Positions 24,403-30,900 of a DNA stretch of 40,698 nucleotides are shown one piece after another. The stretch is taken from the NCBI GenBank assembly GCA_900549195.1, contig URNK01000001.1:1-40698 (forward strand), given 5' to 3'. This DNA is from an uncultured Collinsella sp. (GTDB lineage Bacteria > Actinomycetota > Coriobacteriia > Coriobacteriales > Coriobacteriaceae). Numbering within the stretch: the stretch's first letter is position 1; each line of letters begins with the position of its first letter. Below the pieces are notes generated by a model. The model searched no databases. It had not been told where the DNA came from and worked only from the letters and a program-made list of their open reading frames with translations. Position numbers and translations under genes: made by a program.

Positions 24403-25297
24403 CCTGGCCTCCTTGATCAAACTGAATCATTTCGCCAAGAATACGAGAGAGCTCTTCCTCGTCTTTAAACTCAATCTCAATCTTATTCTTTCCACGCGAG
24501 CTCTTCACACGCACGTTGGTATTAAATACCTGACGAAGCACACGGGCAGCCTTTTTAAAAGACTGAGGCGTTGCAGGCCTAGGCGTCTTAGGTGTCTCCC
24601 CGGCAGAAAACAACGGAGCAAGATTTTCTGTCGCTCTTACGGAAAGGCCCTCTGCAACAACTTTCTCTGCAAGTCGAATTCGAGCATCCTCGTAGGGAAC
24701 TGCAAGAATCGCACGTGCATGACCAGCAGTAAGCTTGCCCTCAAAAATCATCTGCTGAACAACTTCGGGAAGATCAAGAAGGCGCAGCGAGTTTGTAATT
24801 GCAGAGCGTGACTTGCTTACCGCCTTCGACAATGCCTCCTGGGTCATACCGCTGGCATCTATGAGCTGGCGATAGCCCTTAGCCTCTTCGACAGGATTCA
24901 GATCAGAACGCTGAAGGTTTTCGATCAGAGCAAGAGCCAGCATCTCATCATCATTAACGTCTTTAATGATGACAGGCAGCTCTTCAAGACCAGCAAGCTT
25001 TGACGCCTGGTAACGACGCTCACCAGCAATGATCTCATAGCCGTTTCCATGCTTGCGAACCAAAAGCGGCTGCAAAACGCCGTGTTCTTGGATTGACTCG
25101 CTTAACTCGCGAAGTTCAGTTTCGTTAAAATGAATTCGCGGCTGATTAGGGTTGGGAACGATATCCTCAATAGGTAGTTTTGTTTCAGATGCGGTATTTG
25201 CAGCCGATGTAGCCGAACCACCGGTCTCATACTCGGCCTCTGAGACCAAAGCATTGAGTCCACGTCCCAATCCGCCACGTTTCTTTACACTAGGCAC
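24392..25297 (-). CDS. parB: Chromosome partitioning protein ParB (CTPase clamp)
   Basis: 301 residues. A ParA-stimulating N-terminal part (LGRGLNALV, 10-18) is followed by the ParB/Srx CTP-binding domain with NPNQPR (49-54), GERRYQA (92-98) and ENLQR (126-130), then a helix-turn-helix (about 145-185: MTQEALSKAVSKSRSAITNSLRLLDLP) that reads parS, and a C-terminal dimerisation domain after a Pro/Thr linker. ParB loads at parS, slides as a CTP-bound clamp and recruits condensin and ParA. The GTG start overlaps the parA stop (GTGCCTAG), with AGGTGATC before it. Three perfect parS sites lie about 830 bases upstream. Confidence 0.97.
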   Translation of the reverse strand: MPSVKKRGGLGRGLNALVSEAEYETGGSATSAANTASETKLPIEDIVPNPNQPRIHFNETELRELSESIQEHGVLQPLLVRKHGNGYEIIAGERRYQASKLAGLEELPVIIKDVNDDEMLALALIENLQRSDLNPVEEAKGYRQLIDASGMTQEALSKAVSKSRSAITNSLRLLDLPEVVQQMIFEGKLTAGHARAILAVPYEDARIRLAEKVVAEGLSVRATENLAPLFSAGETPKTPRPATPQSFKKAARVLRQVFNTNVRVKSSRGKNKIEIEFKDEEELSRILGEMIQFDQGGQDEE

Positions 25298-26090
25298 GCT
25301 TGATCACCTCTTTTGCAAGGTTCATATACGCTTTTGCACCCTTATTTTGAGGTGCATAGGTAATTACCGGTTCTCCAAAAGACGGAGCTTCGGAGATTTT
25401 AACCGTACGGGGGATCAACGTCTTAAACGCCTTATCACCAAAGTACGATTGAACCTCCTCAACAACCTGATTCGATAGAGAAGTACGCGAGTCATACATG
25501 GTCATAAGCACACCATAGGTGTCTAAGCCCTTGTTCAGACGTGATTTGACCATCTTCATTGACTCAAGCAGCTTCGTAACGCCCTCGAGTGCATAATACT
25601 CGCATTGGATCGGAATCAAAACGCTGTCTGCTGCGGTCAAGGCATTGATAGTAAGCAGGCCGAGCGAAGGGGGACAGTCAATGAAAATAAAATCGAACTC
25701 GTCCTGAATCGGCTCAAGCAAATCTTTGAGGCGGGTTTCACGAGCGATTGCGCTTACGAGCTCAATTTCCGCGCCTGCAAGCTGAATTGTAGCCGGAATA
25801 ACGAATACCTTTTTACAATTTGTATCAAGAACAAGTGATTCTGCCGGCACATCATTCAACAATGCATCATAAATGCAGTGGTCAAGGTCTTCTTTTTCAA
25901 TTCCAAATCCGCTGGTGCTGTTTCCTTGCGGATCAAAATCGACAATCAGCGTCTTACGACCCTGCTCACCCAGTGCTGCTGCAAGGTTTACAGCCGTCGT
26001 TGACTTACCGACGCCGCCTTTTTGATTGATGATTGCAATAATACGCGTGTCTTTTGCGCTCTTAGAACGCTTAACGTCGCGAAATCCCAC
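25290..26090 (-). CDS. parA: Chromosome partitioning ATPase ParA (Soj)
   Basis: 266 residues, deviant-Walker P-loop ATPase that binds DNA when ATP-bound and moves ParB-parS complexes; in B. subtilis the homologue Soj also regulates DnaA. The motif KGGVGKST (24-31) has the signature Lys, followed by LIVDFDPQGNSTSG and FIFIDCPPSLGLLT (Walker B). The GTG start has AGGAGG four bases upstream. It overlaps parB, and the parS cluster is immediately upstream, in the gap with rsmG. Confidence 0.97.
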   Translation of the reverse strand: MGFRDVKRSKSAKDTRIIAIINQKGGVGKSTTAVNLAAALGEQGRKTLIVDFDPQGNSTSGFGIEKEDLDHCIYDALLNDVPAESLVLDTNCKKVFVIPATIQLAGAEIELVSAIARETRLKDLLEPIQDEFDFIFIDCPPSLGLLTINALTAADSVLIPIQCEYYALEGVTKLLESMKMVKSRLNKGLDTYGVLMTMYDSRTSLSNQVVEEVQSYFGDKAFKTLIPRTVKISEAPSFGEPVITYAPQNKGAKAYMNLAKEVIKRA

Positions 26091-26129
26091 GGTCCCTCCT
26101 GGTGTGTATTAAAGCTGTCAAACGGAGGA

Positions 26130-26145
26130 TGTTTCACGTGAAACA
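26130..26145. other. parS site 1 (perfect)
   Basis: TGTTTCACGTGAAACA, identical to the B. subtilis consensus parS, 40 bases upstream of parA. Confidence 0.97.
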
Positions 26146-26164
26146 TTCCGATTCGATATCAACT

Positions 26165-26188
26165 GCCATGTTTCACGTGAAACATGGC
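26165..26188. other. parS site 2 (perfect, in a 24-bp palindrome)
   Basis: The 16-base parS (26169-26184) is extended by matching flanks GCCA and TGGC to a perfect 24-base palindrome. Confidence 0.97.
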
Positions 26189-26207
26189 AAGTAATTACTA
26201 TCCATTA

Positions 26208-26223
26208 TGTTTCACGTGAAACA
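26208..26223. other. parS site 3 (perfect)
   Basis: TGTTTCACGTGAAACA ending one base before the rsmG stop codon. Sites 1, 2 and 3 start 39 bases apart from each other, which is between three and four helical turns, so they do not all face the same side exactly. Confidence 0.97.
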
Positions 26224-26224
26224 T

Positions 26225-26962
26225 CTAAGCAAGCGGATTCTTCTTTGCCATGCCATTTGCACGAGGCAATGAAACGGATGCTGGATGACTCTTCTTAAGA
26301 ACAATGAACTCCCTATGGCCCAAGCCCTCAGGCAAATCGATTGTGTCATTCAGAAGCAAAGTGAAGCCGCAAATCTTAGCTGCTGACATGCCGGAAGCAA
26401 GCTCCTCATCCGATGGATTGCCCTTCGTGATAACAAATAGCCCTCCATCCTTAAGGTACGGAGCCGCATACTCAACAAGAATCGGTAGAGGGGCGAGTGC
26501 GCGAGCGGTTACGACAGAGAACTGCTTCTTATGGCTTCGAGCATATTCTTCAAGACGATCATGAACCGCATGAGCATGTTTCAATCCCAGAGCATGAACA
26601 AAAGAATTGCAAGCATCAACCTTCTTGCCAACAGAGTCAATATAAGTAGCTTTACGATGCGTGGTTATCGTTAATGGAATACCAGGAAAACCCGCACCTG
26701 TTCCCATATCGAGCAAAGCCCCCTCAGGAGCCTTATTGATATAAGGAAGCAAAACAAGCGAGTCAAGAATATGAAGTACTGCAGCATCTTCTACGTTAAG
26801 AATACGGGTGAGATTGGTTGTCTTATTTGTTTCCAGAACCAAATCCAAATGCTGAATACATTTCCTTAGCTCAGCATCATTTACGCTCAAGGAATATTCT
26901 TCGCAATAGTAAGTTAGACGGCTCAGCATCTCTTCAGCCTGCTGATCAGTAAGTACAAACAA
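26225..26962 (-). CDS. rsmG: 16S rRNA (guanine527-N7)-methyltransferase RsmG (GidB)
   Basis: About 245 residues, SAM-dependent methyltransferase of 16S rRNA; loss gives low-level streptomycin resistance in other bacteria. Motif I is LLDMGTGAGFPGIPL, with TARALAPLPILVEYAAPYL and GLFVITKG further on. The frame is open to 27010, but that part overlaps the T run of the jag terminator and has no ribosome site. The TTG at 26962 has AGAAAGG eight bases upstream, so I choose it, with some doubt. The C-terminal tail (ANGMAKKNPLA) is basic. Base composition is clearly less GC-rich than the origin-distal genes. Confidence 0.9.
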   Translation of the reverse strand: MFVLTDQQAEEMLSRLTYYCEEYSLSVNDAELRKCIQHLDLVLETNKTTNLTRILNVEDAAVLHILDSLVLLPYINKAPEGALLDMGTGAGFPGIPLTITTHRKATYIDSVGKKVDACNSFVHALGLKHAHAVHDRLEEYARSHKKQFSVVTARALAPLPILVEYAAPYLKDGGLFVITKGNPSDEELASGMSAAKICGFTLLLNDTIDLPEGLGHREFIVLKKSHPASVSLPRANGMAKKNPLA

Positions 26963-27005
26963 CAGAAGCACCTTTCTGACAAAAATCAGTGTATCGAGAA
27001 CTTTT

Positions 27006-27040
27006 GACAAAAAAAGGGGACGTGGAAACCACGTCCCCTT
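27006..27040 (-). terminator. Terminator after jag
   Basis: A 12-bp stem AAGGGGACGTGG with its complement and a 3-base loop is followed on the minus strand by TTTTTTTGTC. It lies between jag and rsmG and may reduce read-through into rsmG and parAB. Confidence 0.92.
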
Positions 27041-27058
27041 AGCATAAGCTCGAGTAGA

Positions 27059-27628
27059 TTATCGAGCAACAATTACCACATGGCGATCAGGGTCAGAGCC
27101 CTCGGAGTGAGTATCGACTGCATCATTACCACGAAGCGCAATATGAACCAGTCGACGCTCATAGGCATTCATAGGCGGAAGCGACACACTCTTATGAGTA
27201 CGGATAGCGCGCTCGGCAGCAGACTGAGCCATGGAAGCAACCTTGTCCTGACGGCGACTCTTGTATCCCTCTACGTCCACTACAACCGGATACCTAAAGC
27301 CAAGTTTGCGGCTCACCAGCAAAGAGAACATAACCTGAAGGGCATCAAGGGTGCGACCATGACGGCCAATGAGAACAGCAAGGTCGGGAGCCGTTACATC
27401 CAAAATCAGCTCACCCTCGTCGCCCTCATACTCATCGATAGGAGAGTTGGCGGCATCGAAGTGCGAAAGGATGGAACGCAGGATGGAAATCGCAACATCG
27501 GCAATGGTGTCGAGCTCCTCATCGGTCAGCTCTTCACCAGCCTTGTAGCGCTGTGCAATCTCGGGATAATCGCCCGCGACCTGCGGGGCAACCTCCTCAA
27601 GCATATCCTCGATGATCTCTTCAGACAT
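27059..27628 (-). CDS. jag: Jag/KhpB RNA-binding protein (KH and R3H domains)
   Basis: 189 residues from the ATG at 27628 (GGAG six bases upstream; an earlier in-frame codon at 27640 lacks one). An acidic N-terminal region (1-60) is followed by a KH domain (about 65-130) with IGRHGRTLDALQVMFSLLV, and an R3H domain (about 130-189) with MNAYERRLVHIAL. KhpB proteins bind mRNA and sRNA and influence cell elongation in Gram-positive bacteria. The N-terminal Jag_N domain seen in firmicute proteins is absent or replaced. It follows yidC closely in the rpmH operon. Confidence 0.93.
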   Translation of the reverse strand: MSEEIIEDMLEEVAPQVAGDYPEIAQRYKAGEELTDEELDTIADVAISILRSILSHFDAANSPIDEYEGDEGELILDVTAPDLAVLIGRHGRTLDALQVMFSLLVSRKLGFRYPVVVDVEGYKSRRQDKVASMAQSAAERAIRTHKSVSLPPMNAYERRLVHIALRGNDAVDTHSEGSDPDRHVVIVAR

Positions 27629-27672
27629 AACGTACTCCAAAAGTTAGGTACCTAAATAAGATTGATATCCCG

Positions 27673-28443
27673 TTACTTCTTCTTGTGCGGGCGCGGCTTC
27701 TTCTCTCGACGAATGACCTCAACCTGCAGCGGAGCGTTCTTAAGACGCTCCTCCTCATCGGCCTTCGCCTTGTCGATGACCTTCTGCGTCACAAAAATCT
27801 GCTGGATAACCTGCCAAGCAGACGAGACGTCGTAGTACAGCAGAACACCAACGGGAAGGCTCCAGCCCATCCAAAGCATCATGACCGTCATGACAACGGC
27901 CATCATACGCATGCTCTGAGCCTGCTGGCCGGTCTGGTTGCGCGACATATAGAGCTGCGGAATCAGGGTCAGGACGGCGAACAGGATCAGGCAAACCAGC
28001 GCAGGCAGTGCAACCATAAAGCCATCGGCAAAGGAAGCGCTCGGCGTGGTGGTCAGGTCGGGCAGGATGTTGAAGAACGAGAACGTGCCGTCGTTAAAGT
28101 ACTGCGGCAGGTTGCGCAGCAATGTAAACAGGGCGAACAGGATAGGCATCTGAATCAGCAGCGGCAGACAGCCAGCCATGGGGTTGAACTTGTTCTCGCT
28201 GTAGAACTTCTGCATCTCCTCGGCCTGACGCTGGGGATCGTCGGCATAGCGCTCCTGGATCTCGAGCATCTTGGGCTGCAGCACCTGCATGCGAGCCGTC
28301 GACTTGGTCGACTTGAGCATGAGCGGCGTCAGCAGCAGACGGATGATGACCACCAGGATGATGATGGACAGGCCCCAGTCGACCGCAAAGGTCTGGATGA
28401 GCTTGAGCAGCTCGAAAAGGATGTTAACGATCCAATCCCACAT
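27673..28443 (-). CDS. yidC: Membrane protein insertase YidC
   Basis: 256 residues, YidC/Oxa1/Alb3 family. It inserts membrane proteins with or without the Sec translocon. About five transmembrane segments are seen; the first contains the conserved hydrophilic-groove Arg (VVIIRLLLTPLM, near residue 35). MQVLQPKMLEIQERYADDPQRQAEEMQKFY is the cytoplasmic hairpin, followed by NPMAGCLPLLIQMPILFALF. The tail is basic (KKPRPHKKK), which in other species helps ribosome contact. No lipobox and no large periplasmic domain, as in other Actinomycetota-type short YidC. GGAGGA lies before the ATG. Confidence 0.97.
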   Translation of the reverse strand: MWDWIVNILFELLKLIQTFAVDWGLSIIILVVIIRLLLTPLMLKSTKSTARMQVLQPKMLEIQERYADDPQRQAEEMQKFYSENKFNPMAGCLPLLIQMPILFALFTLLRNLPQYFNDGTFSFFNILPDLTTTPSASFADGFMVALPALVCLILFAVLTLIPQLYMSRNQTGQQAQSMRMMAVVMTVMMLWMGWSLPVGVLLYYDVSSAWQVIQQIFVTQKVIDKAKADEEERLKNAPLQVEVIRREKKPRPHKKK

Positions 28444-28472
28444 GTAAGTTTTCCTCCGATAGCGAGTGCCCG

Positions 28473-28697
28473 CTAGGGCACAGGGTCATAACCGCCGACG
28501 TGCAGGGGATTGCAGCGAGCGATGCGCCTCACGGCAAGCCAGCAGCCTCTCAAAACACCGTGCTTCTCAATCGCCTGGACGGCGTATTGCGAGCACGTTG
28601 GGTAATAAATGCAGGCGTCAGGCAATAAGGGCGAAATAACCTGTTGATATATGCGAATAGGAGCGATGGCAACACGTCGCAAAACGTGATTGCTCAT
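28473..28697 (-). CDS. yidD: Membrane protein insertion efficiency factor YidD
   Basis: 74 residues with the family pattern: [34 protein letters not shown] and [15 protein letters not shown]. It is a small amphipathic protein that aids YidC-dependent insertion. The ATG overlaps the rnpA stop (ATGA), with GGAGGAGCG before it, so the two are coupled. Confidence 0.96.
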   Translation of the reverse strand: MSNHVLRRVAIAPIRIYQQVISPLLPDACIYYPTCSQYAVQAIEKHGVLRGCWLAVRRIARCNPLHVGGYDPVP

Positions 28698-29032
28698 CGC
28701 TCCTCCCCGGCAACGCCGGCGCGCTTCATAAGCGAACGCAACGCCTTGTCCATCTCCTGCGGCGAGGAAACCCTCGTCTTGGGAGTTGCAAACAAGATGA
28801 TGTCATAACCCGCAACGGGAAATCCGCAGCTGCGGGCGGCCTCGCGCATCACACGCTTAGATCGGTTGCGCACGACGGCACAACCGAGTCGCTTAGCACC
28901 AACGAAGGCGACCCTTCCGGAGTCGCCTTCGCCAACCGATTCACATATGGTCATTCGAATCAGAGGGTGATTGAAACGACGCCCCTGACTGAACACATGC
29001 TCGAAATCTTGCCGAGACTTAATAGTCTTCAT
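28694..29032 (-). CDS. rnpA: Ribonuclease P protein component
   Basis: 112 residues. It is the protein subunit of RNase P, which removes 5' leaders from pre-tRNAs. The RNA-binding RNR motif is [15 protein letters not shown] (about 54-68), preceded by [10 protein letters not shown]. The gene starts 20 bases after rpmH with no clear Shine-Dalgarno, so it may depend on rpmH translation, and it overlaps yidD by four bases. Confidence 0.96.
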   Translation of the reverse strand: MKTIKSRQDFEHVFSQGRRFNHPLIRMTICESVGEGDSGRVAFVGAKRLGCAVVRNRSKRVMREAARSCGFPVAGYDIILFATPKTRVSSPQEMDKALRSLMKRAGVAGEER

Positions 29033-29052
29033 GCGAGATGTGTGTATCGCTG

Positions 29053-29187
29053 CTAGACAGTGAGACGCTTGCGGCCCTTGGCGCGACGACGGGCGAGCAC
29101 GGCACGACCACCCTTAGTGGCCATACGGGCACGGAAGCCATGGGTCTTGGCACGCTTACGCTTATTAGGCTGATACGTACGCTTCAT
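29053..29187 (-). CDS. rpmH: 50S ribosomal protein L34
   Basis: 44 residues, [20 protein letters not shown] then [20 protein letters not shown], fully typical. AGGAGG lies eight bases before the ATG; the frame is open upstream to 29247 but that part is not protein. It is the first gene of the minus-strand operon rpmH-rnpA-yidD-yidC-jag. Confidence 0.98.
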   Translation of the reverse strand: MKRTYQPNKRKRAKTHGFRARMATKGGRAVLARRRAKGRKRLTV

Positions 29188-29259
29188 CTTAAGTTCCTCC
29201 TGCTGCATTTCGAGTGTCCGCGGGGACGCGGACGCAGATATAGACACGTGAGCTTGAAG

Positions 29260-29289
29260 ATTGTAGGGAAATCAATGTTCAAATGTCAA
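29260..29289 (-). promoter_or_regulatory. Strong promoter of the rpmH operon
   Basis: A perfect TTGACA (29284-29289) and TACAAT (29260-29265) on the minus strand, spacer 18 bases, leaving a leader of about 65 bases before rpmH. Confidence 0.85.
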
Positions 29290-29532
29290 GAAATCAAAGG
29301 TAAAAGGTTGCGCAGTTCACACGGTTCCCCCATAAGCCAAGCTCGATTTAGCGGTGCATGGCAACTTTTCACGATATTTCATCGAGTTTTCAACAGGTCA
29401 TGTTGGCAATGTTGAGAACTTTTCGCCCGTTTTCCAAACTTTTCAACAGGTTTTGAAAAGTTGTCGAAAGATGAGAAACATTGCACGGTGAGCTACTATT
29501 TGTTCGAAACCTTTTGAAAGATTGCGAGCGGC
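29290..29532. other. Upstream arm of the probable bipartite oriC
   Basis: Non-coding gap between divergent rpmH and the dnaA operon, AT-richer than its surroundings. DnaA-box-like 9-mers cluster here: TTTTCAACA at 29387-29395 and 29440-29448, TTCTCAACA on the minus strand at 29410-29418, and TTTTCACGA at 29366-29374. They fit the TTWTNCACA pattern with one changed position. B. subtilis has a comparable DnaA-box cluster upstream of dnaA. A clear plus-strand promoter was not found, though TACTAT lies near 29492. Confidence 0.55.
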
Positions 29533-30885
29533 ATGTCTGACGACTTTTACACCATGGTCGATTCCGGAGACCCGGCACCCGACAACGAGCACATCACCGG
29601 CGTGCGCGAAGAGCATGCGGAAGGCGAGCAGACGACCACGCGGGCGCCAAAAGCCATGTACGCCGCGCGCATCGCCGTCTATGACGACATGCTGTCGACA
29701 CCGCGTGTGATCGTCATTGATCCGCAAGATGTCCGCACGTATTTAGAAGAGACGACCAACACCGTCTACCAGTGCATGAAAGAACAAGGTGGCCATATCT
29801 CGCTCATGGTCATCCGCGAGATTGTCGAAAACTTTATCCACGCGCACTTTGCCGAGCCCATCATCTCGATTCTGGACGGCGGAGACACCATCCGCTTTGC
29901 TGATCAAGGACCCGGCATCGACGACAAGGAGCGCGCTTTCGACTTTGGCGTTACCAGCGCAAACAGCAAGATGAAGCGCTATATCCGTGGAACCGGAGCA
30001 GGGTTTCCCATGGTGCAGGAGTATTTGGAAAACGCCGGCGGTGCCGTATCCATCGAGGACAACATGGGCAACGGCACCGTGGTTACGGTAAGCCTGAACC
30101 CTAAACGCGTGCAGGAAATCGAGCGTGCCGGCGGACGCGGCGCTGCCGTGCGGCCCGAGACGGAGCAGCCCACATATCCCCTGCCGGGAGCTTTTGTGCA
30201 GCAGCCCATGGCAACGCAGCAGATGCAGCCCCCCGTGGGACAGATGCAGCAGCCCGGAATGCTTCCTACACAAGAACCCCAATCGGCATCGATGTCGATG
30301 CCGCCAAACATGCCAGAGACCATGCCGCTGGCGGATCAGGATGCAGCAGCAATGCAGCAGGCGGCGGGGGCACCGGGTGGCCAGCAAATGGGCTATCAGC
30401 CGTACCAACAGGGATATCCATATCAGCAGATGCCGCCGCTGGGGTACGGCCAACCGTTCCCGCAGCAGTACCAGCAGGGATATCAGCAGCCGTACCAGCA
30501 GATGCCGCAGCAGCAGTACAACCCCTGGGCCCAGCAGATGCCTCCACAGCCTTACCAACAGTGGCCTCAAAGTTTTCAACAGCAAATGCCGCCGATGCAG
30601 AGTTCTCAACAACCAGCAGCTCAAATGATGTATCCTAATGCAGCAAATCAGTATGCACAGCCACAACCGGACGTGTTCGTAAGCGATCGCGGCAACGCCG
30701 CGCTGGGCTATCTGGCGCAAAATCAAGCGTGCGGTGCAACCGATCTGGCGAGGGCGTTTGGAAACTCGGCCCCCACTTGGTCACGCACGCTCAATGACTT
30801 GGCGCAGGCCGGCTTGGTCATCAAGCATGGCCAAAAATACCATCTGACCGAACTCGGCGCCGCTCGCGTGCGAGCTCAGAGCTAA
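29533..30885 (+). CDS. GHKL ATPase with Pro/Gln-rich linker and C-terminal winged helix, first gene of the dnaA operon
   Basis: 450 residues, three parts. Residues about 45-190 form a GHKL (HATPase_c) ATP-binding domain: N-box REIVENFIHA (95-104), G1 ADQGPGID (123-130) and G2 RGTGAGFPM (152-160). There is no histidine-phosphoacceptor domain, so it resembles SpoIIAB-type anti-sigma kinases or MutL/Hsp90-type ATPases more than a sensor kinase. Residues about 208-375 are low complexity, with repeated QQ, PYQQ, QQMPP and GYQQPYQ units, which are prion-like. The last 72 residues look like a winged helix (ALGYLAQNQACGATDLARAF, then TLNDLAQAGLVIKHGQKYHLTELG). It lies 15 bases before dnaA on the same strand. 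Function unknown; a role in controlling initiation is inference. Confidence 0.85.
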   Translation: MSDDFYTMVDSGDPAPDNEHITGVREEHAEGEQTTTRAPKAMYAARIAVYDDMLSTPRVIVIDPQDVRTYLEETTNTVYQCMKEQGGHISLMVIREIVENFIHAHFAEPIISILDGGDTIRFADQGPGIDDKERAFDFGVTSANSKMKRYIRGTGAGFPMVQEYLENAGGAVSIEDNMGNGTVVTVSLNPKRVQEIERAGGRGAAVRPETEQPTYPLPGAFVQQPMATQQMQPPVGQMQQPGMLPTQEPQSASMSMPPNMPETMPLADQDAAAMQQAAGAPGGQQMGYQPYQQGYPYQQMPPLGYGQPFPQQYQQGYQQPYQQMPQQQYNPWAQQMPPQPYQQWPQSFQQQMPPMQSSQQPAAQMMYPNAANQYAQPQPDVFVSDRGNAALGYLAQNQACGATDLARAFGNSAPTWSRTLNDLAQAGLVIKHGQKYHLTELGAARVRAQS

Positions 30886-30900
30886 AGAACGGGAGAGACA

